From Streptomyces klenkii (GTDB lineage: Bacteria; Actinomycetota; Actinomycetes; Streptomycetales; Streptomycetaceae): a stretch of DNA of 64,000 bases. Location: assembly GCF_003626645.1 (NCBI RefSeq), contig NZ_RBAM01000018.1:34472-98471 (forward strand). The letters are read 5' to 3'. Each line of letters starts with the position of its first letter. The stretch's first letter is position 1. Below the pieces are notes generated by a model that saw only the letters and a list, made by a program, of their open reading frames with translations, searched no databases and was not told the origin of the DNA. Positions 55,950 to 63,949 of the stretch are shown here, piece by piece. The translations under genes and the position numbers were made by a program.

Positions 55950-56393
55950 GTGGCGGAGGAGCGCGGCGGCGGGAGCGAGGCGCAGCACCCGCGGAGCGGG
56001 GACGACGCCGAGACGTACCGGAGGAACCCCCTCAAGAGCCTGGCCGGCCTGCCCCTGGTCGGGGACCTGCTGGAGCCCTTCCTGGGGCACTACCCCGGCA
56101 AGGACCTGCCCGCCCTCTTCTCGGCGCCGCACTTCCGCGGCCGGTGGGAGGAGCTGGACCCCGGCACGTACGAGCGCGGCGGGCCCGTACGGTCCGTGCT
56201 GGTGCCCTCGCGGCGCTGGCGGCCGGGCAAGGGGCCGCAGCCGCGGTGGGCGGTCACGCTGTACACCGGCCCGCAGGGGACGGGGACGAGCATGCGGTTC
56301 GAGGAGGGCGACGACGCCTCGGAGCTGGAGGAGCTGTTCGCCGTACGGGTCGCGTCGGTCAGGGTCGAGCGGTTCCTGGGGACGGGTGAGTGA
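55950..56393 (+). CDS. Conserved hypothetical protein downstream of the DUF5988-like gene
   Basis: A 147-residue soluble protein. A disordered charged N-terminus precedes a core with YRRNPLKSLAGLPLVGDLLE and FRGRWEELDPGTYERGGPVR, then a beta-rich C-terminus (AVTLYTGPQGTGTSMRFEEG). No domain is recognised. GTG 55950 lies 2 bp after the preceding stop with GGAGGCGGCGGAG upstream. The gene is convergent with the ROK regulator, and a 24-bp direct repeat begins at its stop. Confidence 0.6.
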   Translation: MAEERGGGSEAQHPRSGDDAETYRRNPLKSLAGLPLVGDLLEPFLGHYPGKDLPALFSAPHFRGRWEELDPGTYERGGPVRSVLVPSRRWRPGKGPQPRWAVTLYTGPQGTGTSMRFEEGDDASELEELFAVRVASVRVERFLGTGE

Positions 56394-56458
56394 GGGGCGG
56401 GTTCGGGGGAGGCGGGTTCGGGATAGACGGCTGCGTGAGGGGCGGGTTCGGGAGAGGC
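56390..56458. repeat. 24-bp direct repeat between convergent genes
   Basis: Copies at 56390-56413 and 56435-56458 match at 23 of 24 bases (core GTGAGGGGCGGGTTCGGG). The first copy starts inside the last codons of the 147-aa gene; the second ends 2 bp before the ROK gene stop. Confidence 0.85.
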
Positions 56459-56460
56459 TG

Positions 56461-57570
56461 CTACGGCGAGTGTGTGAGGCCGGCCTTCGGCAGTCCGGAC
56501 AGCCGGTCGCGCCCGAACAGCGAGGCCAGGACGAGCTCCGCGGCCCCTTCGACGACGGTGCGGTCCCCGGCCGGGGTGACGGCCACCGGGGCGGCGGCGC
56601 CGAGCACGTCCCGCACTCCGGCCGCGTAGGTGGCGGCGTCCTTCAGGAGCGTGCCGCCGCCGAGCAGCACGAGGTCGATGTCCAGCAGGCGTACGAGGTT
56701 GGCGGCGCCGGTGCCGAGCAGCCGGGCCGCCTCCGCGACGTCACCGCGGGCGACGGCGTCCAGGCACAGGACCTCGATGCAGCCGCGGTCGCCGCAGGGG
56801 CACAGGGGGCCGTCCAGCCGGAGGACCTGGTGGCCGAACTCCCCCGCGCCGGTCCGCGCGCCCCGGTGCACCGCGCCGCCCAGCACGAGGCCGGCGCCCA
56901 GGCCCGTGCCGAGGTGGAGGTACGCGAAGGAGCCGGCCGGGCCGGCGCAGCCGCGGAGCACGAGGCCGAGGGCGGCGGCGTTGGTGTCCTTGTCGACGAC
57001 GACGGGCAGGCCGAGCCGCTCGGCGAGCGCGTCGCGCAGCGGGAAGCCGTCCCAGCGGGGGAAGCCGGTGACGCGGTGCAGGACGCCGGTGCGGTGGTCG
57101 AGGGGGCCGGGGAGGGCGACGCCCGCGCCGAGGAGGGAGCCGCCGGCCTCGGCCCGTACGCGCGCGGCCTCCGCCGTGACCGCCGCCAGGACCGTCTCCG
57201 CGCCCGCCCCGAGGTCGAGGGGGGACGTACGGGTCACGACCTCGGCCCCCGACAGGTCGACGAGGGTGACCGTCAGGGCGTCGCGGTCGAGGTGCACGCC
57301 GATCGCGTGCGCCGCCTCCGGCATCAGGCGCAGGGCCGTGGCGGGCTTGCCGCCCGTGGACGCCCGGCGCCCCGCCTCGGCGGCCAGGCCCGCGACCCGC
57401 AGCCGCCCGGTGATCTTGCTGACCGCCTGCGGGGTGAGGCCCGTGCGGTCCGCCAGCTCGGCCCGGCTCGCGCCGGCCGGCCCGGCGTCGCGCAACAGGC
57501 CGAGGACGAGGGCGGTGTTGTGGTCGCGGAGGGCGGCGAGGTTGGCGCCGGGGGCGGGCGAGCTGTTCAC
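56461..57570 (-). CDS. ROK-family transcriptional regulator
   Basis: A 369-residue regulator. The N-terminal winged helix (about 12-70; ADRTGLTPQAVSKITGRLRV) is followed by a ROK sugar-kinase-like domain with LHLGTGLGAGLVLGGAVHRG and the zinc-binding CPCGDRGCIEV. The full kinase-like fold suggests sugar or sugar-phosphate sensing. GTG 57570 is used. It is divergent from a Gfo/Idh/MocA oxidoreductase across a 56-bp gap containing a palindromic operator, so it probably controls that gene and itself. The sugar is unknown. Confidence 0.9.
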   Translation of the reverse strand: MNSSPAPGANLAALRDHNTALVLGLLRDAGPAGASRAELADRTGLTPQAVSKITGRLRVAGLAAEAGRRASTGGKPATALRLMPEAAHAIGVHLDRDALTVTLVDLSGAEVVTRTSPLDLGAGAETVLAAVTAEAARVRAEAGGSLLGAGVALPGPLDHRTGVLHRVTGFPRWDGFPLRDALAERLGLPVVVDKDTNAAALGLVLRGCAGPAGSFAYLHLGTGLGAGLVLGGAVHRGARTGAGEFGHQVLRLDGPLCPCGDRGCIEVLCLDAVARGDVAEAARLLGTGAANLVRLLDIDLVLLGGGTLLKDAATYAAGVRDVLGAAAPVAVTPAGDRTVVEGAAELVLASLFGRDRLSGLPKAGLTHSP

Positions 57571-57590
57571 GGGTCCATTGTCGCCGCCGC

Positions 57591-57613
57591 TTGCAGTTTC
57601 GCAACAGCGTTGC
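57591..57613. promoter_or_regulatory. ROK operator in the divergent promoter
   Basis: Two overlapping inverted repeats: TTGC-N6-GCAA at 57591-57604 and GCAAC-AGC-GTTGC (perfect) at 57601-57613. The ATG of the oxidoreductase lies 13 bp further on, and the ROK start is 20 bp to the left. Confidence 0.7.
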
Positions 57614-57626
57614 CAAAGTGGAGGGC

Positions 57627-58802
57627 ATGAGCGAGGGCATGGACGGCATGAACAGTGACAGCGGGACGGGCGGAGCGGGCGGGACCGGTGGGACCGGCGG
57701 GGCTGCCCCGGACGGCGGCTCCGGCGGCTTCCGGGTGGGCCTGATCGGCTACGGGCTGGCGGGCTCCGTCTTCCACGCCCCGCTCATCGCCGCCACGGAC
57801 GGTCTCGTCCTCGACACCGTCGTCACCGGCAACCCCGACCGGCAGCGGCAGGCCGCCGCCGAGCACCCCGGGGTGCGGGTGGTCGCGAGCAGCGACGCCC
57901 TCTTCGAGCGCGCCGCGGAGCTCGACCTGGTGGTCATCGCCTCCCCCAACAAGACCCACGTGCCGCTGGCCCGTGCCGCCCTCGAAGCCGGCCTCCCGGT
58001 CGTCGTCGACAAGCCGCTCGCCGCGACGGCCGCCGAGGCCGAGGCGCTGGCCGGCCTGGCGGAGGAGCGCGGCCTGCTGCTGAGCGCCTTCCAGAACCGC
58101 CGCTGGGACAACGACTTCCGCACCGTGCAGCAGCTCCTGGCCGACGGCGCGCTCGGCACCGTCCTGCGCTTCGAGTCCCGCTTCGAGCGCTGGCGGCCGC
58201 AGCCCAAGGGCGGCTGGCGCGAGTCCGGCGACCCGGCGGAGATCGGCGGCCTCCTCTACGACCTGGGCAGCCACGTCGTCGACCAGGCCCTCGCCCTCTT
58301 CGGCCCCGCCACGGCCGTCTACGCGGAGGCGGACGTGCGCCGCCCCGGCGCGGAGGCCGACGACGACACGTTCATCGCCGTGACGCACGCGAACGGCGTC
58401 CGCTCCCACCTGTGGGTCAGCGCCACCACGGCCCAGCTCGGCCCCCGCTTCCGGGTGCTGGGCAGCGCGGCGGGCTACGTGAAGTACGGCCTGGACCCGC
58501 AGGAGGCCGCCCTCCGCGAGGGCCTGCGCCCCGGTGCCGGCAGCTCCGGCTGGGGCGTCGAACCGGAGTCCCTCTGGGGCCGCCTCGGCGCCGGCGAGTC
58601 CCCCCAGACCGGCGGCGGCGACCCCGTACCGACGCTCCCCGGCGACTACCCCGCCTACTACGCGGCGATCGAGACGTCCCTGCGCACGGGCGCCGAACCC
58701 CCGGTGACGGCGCGGGAAGCGGCGGCGGCGCTGCGGGTGCTGGAGGCGGCGCGGCTGTCGGCGGACGAGGGGCGCACGGTGCGGATCGGGGAGGCCGGAT
58801 GA
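57627..58802 (+). CDS. Gfo/Idh/MocA-family NAD(P)-dependent oxidoreductase
   Basis: A 391-residue sugar or inositol dehydrogenase-like protein. After a Gly/Thr-rich N-terminal extension (about 35 residues), the Rossmann fold begins at RVGLIGYGLAGSVFHAPLIA. The catalytic Lys is in VVVDKPLAATAAEAEALAGL (EKP-type motif, here DKP). GGLLYDLGSHVVDQALALFG carries the conserved catalytic His. The ATG at 57627 has GGAGG. It overlaps the HbpS-like gene by 4 bp. The ROK regulator gives a link to sugar metabolism. Confidence 0.9.
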   Translation: MSEGMDGMNSDSGTGGAGGTGGTGGAAPDGGSGGFRVGLIGYGLAGSVFHAPLIAATDGLVLDTVVTGNPDRQRQAAAEHPGVRVVASSDALFERAAELDLVVIASPNKTHVPLARAALEAGLPVVVDKPLAATAAEAEALAGLAEERGLLLSAFQNRRWDNDFRTVQQLLADGALGTVLRFESRFERWRPQPKGGWRESGDPAEIGGLLYDLGSHVVDQALALFGPATAVYAEADVRRPGAEADDDTFIAVTHANGVRSHLWVSATTAQLGPRFRVLGSAAGYVKYGLDPQEAALREGLRPGAGSSGWGVEPESLWGRLGAGESPQTGGGDPVPTLPGDYPAYYAAIETSLRTGAEPPVTAREAAAALRVLEAARLSADEGRTVRIGEAG

Positions 58803-59281
58803 GCTCCGGAGCGCCCGAAGTATCCGAGGTGGCGGCCCTGGAAGAGGACGAACGCCGCCTGGCCCTGGACCGCTTCGGCAACGACGACGCCTGGCGGCTG
58901 GGCAGCCTGCTCGCCGGCCTGGCCCGGGAGCGGGGCGCGGCGGTCACGATCGGCATCCGGCGGGGCGCGCAGCAGCTCTTCCACTGCGCGCTGCCGGGCA
59001 CGTCCGCGGACAACGACGCGTGGATCGCGCGCAAGTGCCGCGTGGTGGAGCGGTACGGGGAGTCGTCGTTCCTGGTCGGGGCCCGCTTCCGCGCCAAGGG
59101 CCGCACGTTCGAGGAGTCCTCCCGGCTGGACCCGGACCACTACGCGGCCCACGGCGGCGCGTTCCCGCTGCGTGTACGGGGCACGGGCGTGGTGGGCGCG
59201 GTCGCCGTCTCGGGCCTGGCCCAGGCGGAGGACCACGCGCTGGTGGTCGAGGGCTTGGAGCGGTTCCTGGCGGAGTCCTGA
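58799..59281 (+). CDS. HbpS/GlcG-type (UPF0303) heme-binding-like protein
   Basis: A 160-residue soluble protein of the UPF0303/GlcG-HbpS fold, sometimes labelled heme-degrading. The core runs from GSLLAGLARERGAAVTIGIR to GAVAVSGLAQAEDHALVVEG. No signal peptide is present, unlike true HbpS, so a cytosolic role is expected. Its ATG overlaps the oxidoreductase stop (ATGA), which indicates a functional pair. Biochemical activity in this family is uncertain. Confidence 0.85.
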   Translation: MSSGAPEVSEVAALEEDERRLALDRFGNDDAWRLGSLLAGLARERGAAVTIGIRRGAQQLFHCALPGTSADNDAWIARKCRVVERYGESSFLVGARFRAKGRTFEESSRLDPDHYAAHGGAFPLRVRGTGVVGAVAVSGLAQAEDHALVVEGLERFLAES

Positions 59282-59305
59282 CGGCCCCGCACCCCGAGGG
59301 TTCCG

Positions 59306-59346
59306 TCAGGGCTTCCGTCAGGGCGTGCTCAGGGCATTCTCAGGGC
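59306..59346 (+). promoter_or_regulatory. Four phased TCAGGGC heptamers
   Basis: TCAGGGC starts at 59306, 59318, 59329 and 59340, spacings 12, 11 and 11 bp. Phased 11-bp direct repeats are typical of OmpR/PhoB-type response-regulator sites. They lie 55-95 bp upstream of the membrane-protein start at 59401. Confidence 0.6.
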
Positions 59347-59400
59347 GGTCTCGGGGCGATCACCGATGAACCTCGCCGTCCCGCGGCGGAGGATCGGAGC

Positions 59401-60057
59401 ATGACCCAACGCGCCCCGGGACGGCCGGCATTCACCCCGCTGACCCGCTTCTCCCTCGTCGCCGCCCCGGCGCTCCTCGCCGTCTACGGAACGGTCCGGC
59501 TGCTGTCCCGCTCCGGTGTGCCCGGACCGGGCTGGACCGCGGGCCACCTGGCCCTCTTCCTCGGCCTGGCCCTGTTCGGGCCGGTCTTCGCCGGCCTGCG
59601 CCGCCTCGCCCCGGCCGGTTCCGCGGTGCGGCGCCGCGTGGCCGCCGTCAGCACCGTCGTGGCCCTCGCCGGCCTCGCCGCCTCCCTCGCACAGACGGCC
59701 GTCGACCTCGTCGTGGGCTTCCGGGCCGCGGACGGCGCGGAGATGAGCGAGCTCTTCGGGCAGGTCCAGTCGCACGCCGCCGTCAAGCTCGTCGTCTACT
59801 CCGCCGGCCCCCTCCTCTTCTACGTGGGCCTGCTCGCCCTCGTCGGGTCGCTCGTCACCCGCCGGGGCCCCGTCACCGGCTGGACGCTGGGCGCGATATG
59901 CCTCGGCACCGTCGTCATGGGCGTGAGCCTCGACCTGCTGCCGGCCGGCAGTGCGCTCTTCCTCCTGGCGCTGGCCCCGTTGAGCCGGACCGGCAGCGCC
60001 GCCCTGCCGACTCCTGGCGGACATCCCGTCGACAGCCCCGCACGCACCCGGACCTGA
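59401..60057 (+). CDS. Multi-pass membrane protein, unknown function
   Basis: A 218-residue protein with five or six membrane helices: LVAAPALLAVYGTVRLL, GHLALFLGLALFGPVFAGL, VSTVVALAGLAASLAQTAVD, LVVYSAGPLLFYVGLLALVG and LGAICLGTVVMGVSLDLLPA, followed by a hydrophobic run. No catalytic motif is seen. The ATG follows GGAGGATCGGAGC. The promoter region carries four phased heptamers and may be controlled by a two-component system. It is convergent with the AAA ATPase gene, 7 bp between stops. Confidence 0.7.
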   Translation: MTQRAPGRPAFTPLTRFSLVAAPALLAVYGTVRLLSRSGVPGPGWTAGHLALFLGLALFGPVFAGLRRLAPAGSAVRRRVAAVSTVVALAGLAASLAQTAVDLVVGFRAADGAEMSELFGQVQSHAAVKLVVYSAGPLLFYVGLLALVGSLVTRRGPVTGWTLGAICLGTVVMGVSLDLLPAGSALFLLALAPLSRTGSAALPTPGGHPVDSPARTRT

Positions 60058-60064
60058 TCGCCGG

Positions 60065-61228
60065 TCAGCGCTTGGGCCAGTGCCAGAGGGGCTCGTCCAA
60101 CATGCTCTCGCGGCCCGCGACCTCCGTCTCCCCGAGGGCGTTCTTGACGAGGGCGATGGGGTTGACGTCGATGCGGTGGCGGCCGGCGCCGCGGCCGAGG
60201 GCCTCCGCCAGGCCCGGCGCGTGCGTCACCACCACGACCTGGGTGTCCCGCGCCGCCGTCAGGATCAGGTCGGCCAGCGGGCCCAGCAGGTCCGGGTGCA
60301 GGCTGGACTCCGGCTCGTTGAGGACGAGGAGCGCGGGCGGGCGCGGGGTGAGCAGCGCCGCCGTCCACAGCAGATAGCGCAGCGTGCCGTCGGAGAGCTC
60401 GGCCGCGCCGAGCGGGCGCAGCAGCCCGCGCTGGTGCAGCTTCAGCTCGAACCGGCCGCCCTCACTGACGATCTCCGCCTCGCTGCCGGGGAACGCCGCG
60501 TCCACGGCGGCGTCCAGCGCCTCGCGGTCGCCGATCTCGCGGATCGTCTGGAGCGCGGCCGCGAGGTCCGCCCCGTCGTGCCCGAGCACGGGGGTGCGGG
60601 TGCCGATCTGCGCGCTGCGGGCGGGCGCGTGCGCGTCGGTCCGCACGTGGTCGTAGAACCGCCAGGACCGCATGTGCTCGCGCAGCCGCAACAGGTCGGG
60701 GGCGAGCTGCGGGTCGGCGAGCTCGCTGAGCATGCTGTCGTAGGGGCGGACGGAATTCACGGAGCTGTGCCACGTGCCCTGCGCGGTGCGGGTGCGGACG
60801 GCGGGGCCGGAGCGGTCCGAGAGCAGGGCGGCCGGGCGCAGCACGGGCCCGGCCCAGGTGCACTCCCGCTTGATCTCCGGGTCCAGGTTGAACATGGACG
60901 GCGCGCCCGTGCTGCCCGAGGTCGGTATGGGGTGCCCGAAGTCGACCGCGTACCCGAACTCGTCCCCCGCGAAGCCGAGCCGGAGGCTCGCCGCCGGCGA
61001 GCGCCCCGAGCCCTTCCGCTCCCCCGCCCACAGCGTGGACGCCAGCCCGCCCTCCCGCGCCAGCGCCGCGACAGCCCCGCCCCGCGCCGAGTCGGCCAGC
61101 AGCCGCAGGGCGCGGTAGAGGCTGGACTTCCCGGTGGCGTTGGCTCCCGTGATCACGTTCAGCCGTCCCAGGGGGACGATGAGGCGGCGCAGGGAGCGGT
61201 AGTTCTCGACGGCGACGGTAGTGAGCAT
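60065..61228 (-). CDS. AAA-type ATPase of the SMC/RecF-like AAA_21 group
   Basis: A 387-residue ATPase. Walker A is GANATGKS (28-35). The ABC-like signature is LSDGTLRYLLWTAALLTPR, and Walker B is LLVLNEPESSLHP, followed by a VVVTHAPGL switch histidine. It therefore has an SMC/ABC-type ATPase head with a large insertion in between but no long coiled coil and no TOPRIM domain. Members of this group can be orphan or work with a partner nuclease. The ATG at 61228 has GAGAGG. The next genes do not look like a partner. Its function is unknown. Confidence 0.85.
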   Translation of the reverse strand: MLTTVAVENYRSLRRLIVPLGRLNVITGANATGKSSLYRALRLLADSARGGAVAALAREGGLASTLWAGERKGSGRSPAASLRLGFAGDEFGYAVDFGHPIPTSGSTGAPSMFNLDPEIKRECTWAGPVLRPAALLSDRSGPAVRTRTAQGTWHSSVNSVRPYDSMLSELADPQLAPDLLRLREHMRSWRFYDHVRTDAHAPARSAQIGTRTPVLGHDGADLAAALQTIREIGDREALDAAVDAAFPGSEAEIVSEGGRFELKLHQRGLLRPLGAAELSDGTLRYLLWTAALLTPRPPALLVLNEPESSLHPDLLGPLADLILTAARDTQVVVVTHAPGLAEALGRGAGRHRIDVNPIALVKNALGETEVAGRESMLDEPLWHWPKR

Positions 61229-61380
61229 GGGACCTCTCGGGACATAGCGGTACCTAGCGGTGCATCGTTCCCACCAGTGTGCCAAGAGGCACTGACAACG
61301 CCCGTCCGGGAAGACCCCGGCCCTCCCGCCTGTTCTCTCCGAGCAGTGCACTCACGAGTGCTGAACAGAAGGGGGAGGCC

Positions 61381-61776
61381 GTGTCAGTGGCGTTCAACGA
61401 AGAGACGCGCGAGCTGCTGGACGGGAGGAACTTCGCGACCGTCGCGACGCTCAACCGGGACGGCGCGCCGCAGACCTCGGTGGTCTGGATCGCGCGGGAC
61501 GGAGACACCGTGCTGTTCTCCACCACGGCGGGCCGCCTGAAGGCGCGCAATCTCGCCAGGGACCCACGGGTCAGCCTCACCGTGTTCGACACCGCGAACC
61601 CGTACCACTCGGTGGACATCCGCGGCACCGTGGAGCTGATCGAGGACCGGGAGAAGTCGCTTCCGCGCAGGCTCTCGCACAAATACCTCGGCGAGGACCC
61701 GCCGGCCGAGCCGGAGGAGACGCTCCGGCTGATCGTCCGGGTGACCCCTCAGAAGGTCACCGGTTTCGGCTCCTGA
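61381..61776 (+). CDS. PPOX-class F420/FMN-dependent split-barrel protein
   Basis: A 131-residue split-beta-barrel flavoprotein. ELLDGRNFATVATLNRDGAP and TSVVWIARDGDTVLFSTTAG are characteristic of PPOX-class (pyridoxamine phosphate oxidase-like) proteins, and KARNLARDPRVSLTVFD contributes to cofactor binding. Actinobacterial members often use F420. GTG 61381 follows GGGGGAGG. The substrate is not predictable. A perfect 16-bp hairpin terminates it. Confidence 0.9.
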   Translation: MSVAFNEETRELLDGRNFATVATLNRDGAPQTSVVWIARDGDTVLFSTTAGRLKARNLARDPRVSLTVFDTANPYHSVDIRGTVELIEDREKSLPRRLSHKYLGEDPPAEPEETLRLIVRVTPQKVTGFGS

Positions 61777-61783
61777 GGCAGGC

Positions 61784-61820
61784 GGCCGCCGGTGCCGAGC
61801 GCGTCTCGGCACCGGCGGCC
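61784..61820 (+). terminator. Terminator after the PPOX gene
   Basis: A perfect 16-bp stem (GGCCGCCGGTGCCGAG with CTCGGCACCGGCGGCC) and a 5-nt loop, 7 bp after the stop. Confidence 0.85.
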
Positions 61821-61897
61821 ACCCTGAGGGAATGCCGTCGCGGAGCACGCCGGAAATGAGAGAGAATCTCTCGGTTCAGTCACGTACCAGGAGATTC

Positions 61898-62323
61898 ATG
61901 CACAAGCGTCTGCCCCTGCTCGCCATCTGTCTTACGGCCGCCGCGTTCGGCGCCTCGGCGTGCGGCCCGTCCGGCGAGAGCGAGGCGAGCGCCTCGGCGA
62001 CACCGGCCGCCGCGTCCTCCGCGCCCGCGTCCGCCCCCGCCGCCGCCCCGTCCGGGAGCCCATCGGCCTCCGCGGAAGTGCGCGGGCTGACAGGGCTGCC
62101 GGCCAAGCTCTACCTCAAGACGATCCGGGACAACGCTCCGGATCTGGACCGCATCAGCGACGACGTTCTCGTCACTCATGGCAACGCGCTCTGCCTCGCC
62201 CAAGGGAAGGCCCTCGTCGACCAGGCCATCAAGACCAAGGAGGAACTCGGGCTCACCGGAAAGCAGGCCTCGCAGATCCTCGGCAGCGCGCACGGCGTGT
62301 GCGGCAGGAACGCGTTCAAGTAG
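61898..62323 (+). CDS. DUF732-like lipoprotein
   Basis: A 141-residue lipoprotein. The signal ends in FGASAC (Cys22). A Ser/Ala/Pro-rich linker of about 40 residues precedes a helical domain with ALCLAQGKALVDQAIKTKEE and a second Cys in GVCGRNAFK. The two Cys and helical layout resemble DUF732. The ATG follows AGGAGATTC. It sits on the outer face of the membrane. The function is unknown. Confidence 0.75.
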   Translation: MHKRLPLLAICLTAAAFGASACGPSGESEASASATPAAASSAPASAPAAAPSGSPSASAEVRGLTGLPAKLYLKTIRDNAPDLDRISDDVLVTHGNALCLAQGKALVDQAIKTKEELGLTGKQASQILGSAHGVCGRNAFK

Positions 62324-62365
62324 CGCGGGAGGACTGTGCGGGGCCGGTAGGGAGCCGGTACGGGA

Positions 62366-62797
62366 CTAGTACGTGAGCACCGGGCTCTTCACGAACTGCG
62401 CGAACTCGAAGTTCTTCCCGTTGGGGAGGATCTGGACTTCGGCCCGGTACCGGTGCCCGGCGGTCGGGTTCGGCAGGGTGTAGTGCTGGTCGACCGGCCG
62501 GTCGCACCGGCGCAGCTCACGCTCCCACTGCCAGCCGGTGGTGTCGTCGAACGCCACCAGCCGCATACGGCAGTCGTCCCCGGCCTCGGGCCAGTCGCTG
62601 CGGCCCTCGAAGAGAATGTCGCCCCCGCGCCCGCCGTCGTCGATCAGGCTCACACAGGCCTGCCGCGACGCGGGGCCGGTACAGCCGCCCCCGTCGGCCG
62701 CCGCGGCGCTACCGGCGGTGCCGGCCAGGGCGGCGCCCGCCAGGGAGAGAGCGGTCAGCGCCGATGCCGCAGCGCGCGGTAATGCACGAAGAATCAT
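62366..62797 (-). CDS. Small secreted protein, unknown family
   Basis: A 143-residue protein with a signal peptide (LTALSLAGAALAGTAGSAAA). The mature domain has four cysteines (GGGCTGPASRQACVSL; DDCRMRLVAF; LRRCDRP) that probably form two disulfides and a beta-rich core. No family is recognised. The ATG at 62797 begins the signal peptide. It is convergent with the lipoprotein gene. Confidence 0.7.
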   Translation of the reverse strand: MILRALPRAAASALTALSLAGAALAGTAGSAAAADGGGCTGPASRQACVSLIDDGGRGGDILFEGRSDWPEAGDDCRMRLVAFDDTTGWQWERELRRCDRPVDQHYTLPNPTAGHRYRAEVQILPNGKNFEFAQFVKSPVLTY

Positions 62798-63064
62798 CGT
62801 TCCACCTCATATGCCGTGAGCATCCGGAAGATCCCCGGAATGGAGTGCGCTGAGCATATGAGGGTGGCGAGGTCTCGTGCACGGGGATTTTGACGCAGGG
62901 TCAGGTCAGGAGCGTCGGCTCGCTGTCCTCGCCGGGGCGACCAGAACCAGGGGGATCTCCCGGGTCGTCGCAGTGCGGCGGGCCGGACTTGCGGCCCCGG
63001 GTGGCAGGCTGCTCGACGCGCAGGAGGCGAGCCTTTCGGGGGCGGCTGACCACTGATCTGCGCC

Positions 63065-63211
63065 CTAGTCGTCGCCCCCGTCGCCACTGCCGCCGCCGCT
63101 GCGGCTCCGCCCGCCGGACGTCAGCAGGCTGAGCAGCACGTCAGCCACGACCGACACGACGAGCATCCAGCGAGGTACGTCGTCGTCAGTGGTTTCGTCC
63201 GGCCCGGTCAT
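63065..63211 (-). CDS. Short membrane peptide of 48 residues (candidate)
   Basis: Reads ATG 63211 to TAG 63065. The 48-residue product has an acidic N-terminus (MTGPDETTDDDVPRW), a hydrophobic segment of about 16 residues (MLVVSVVADVLLSLLT), and a Gly/Ser/Arg tail ending GDGGDD. It has a weak GAAGAG ribosome site 6 nt upstream. The composition is that of a real small membrane protein, but no homology could be tested. Between 62798 and 63064 I see no other gene. Confidence 0.45.
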   Translation of the reverse strand: MTGPDETTDDDVPRWMLVVSVVADVLLSLLTSGGRSRSGGGSGDGGDD

Positions 63212-63363
63212 CACGACTCTTCGCCGTAGTGCCGGCGGTTCACCGGGAACGCGATTCCGTGATCAGTCACCCGCCCGAGCGTAGCGCCGCCGGTATGGGG
63301 TGGCTGGGTGGGGTGGCTGGGTGGGGCCCACCCAGCCGGTGGATTTCCGCGCCAAGCCCCCAC

Positions 63364-63777
63364 TCAGGTGGTGCGAATGTACTCAATCCCCTCGCCCAGG
63401 TCCGCGTTGTCCGCCAGCGGCGTCAGGTGGAGCGGGGTGTGCGCGGACGTGAGGCTGACCGGGATCAGGCAGCTCGGGTCCTTGTACCCGAGCACGACGG
63501 TGCGGTCGGTGCGGTTCTTCACCGACCTGGCGGTCATGAGGCGCTCCGGCGCGTCCGCGGACGGCTTGACGATCCGCGTGCACTCGACCAGCGCCGACTT
63601 GTACACCGTCTTCTTGCCGTGGAAGCCGGGTTCCGACCAGAAGCGGATGCTGCCTGCGGTGCAATCGCTGTGCGCCACCGCGTCGTCATCGTGTGCACTG
63701 GCCGCCCCGGCCGTACCAAGTACCCCCGCGACCGCGAGGGCCACGCCGATCGCCGCCGAGGCCATGCGCTGGAACAT
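63364..63777 (-). CDS. Secreted peptidase-inhibitor I36-like / beta-gamma-crystallin-fold protein
   Basis: A 137-residue protein. The signal peptide (AAIGVALAVAGVLGTAGAAS) is followed by a His/Asp-rich start (AHDDDAVAHSDC). The core has SIRFWSEPGFHGKKTVYKSA, like the Greek-key motif of crystallin-fold inhibitors (family I36), and a second Cys pair. The ATG follows AGGAGACAG. It may inhibit a secreted metalloprotease. A G-rich tract lies about 140 bp upstream. Confidence 0.7.
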   Translation of the reverse strand: MFQRMASAAIGVALAVAGVLGTAGAASAHDDDAVAHSDCTAGSIRFWSEPGFHGKKTVYKSALVECTRIVKPSADAPERLMTARSVKNRTDRTVVLGYKDPSCLIPVSLTSAHTPLHLTPLADNADLGEGIEYIRTT

Positions 63778-63916
63778 TGCTGTCTCCTGATGGGTTGCGG
63801 TTCGGGATGACTCCCGCTGCCGGTCCGCTTGACCGCTGATCTGAGTGCGGGGTGTGGGCACTCACGCGAACGGGGGCGCTACGGAACCAACGTTGACAGC
63901 CAGGCCGCGTGCGGTT

Positions 63917-63949
63917 GGGGGGGTGGGGGGGGTGGGGGGGGTGGGGGGG
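63917..63949. repeat. G7-8 T repeat, G-quadruplex-prone
   Basis: Four runs of G (7, 8, 8 and 7) separated by single T, at 63917-63923, 63925-63932, 63934-63941 and 63943-63949. This is the plus strand, so the template strand for the minus-strand gene downstream. No gene seems to cross it. Confidence 0.9.

Noticed and set aside
62794..63087. 97-residue frame on the minus strand
   Set aside because: Arg/Pro-rich, no ribosome site, and overlaps the start of a convincing secreted protein.
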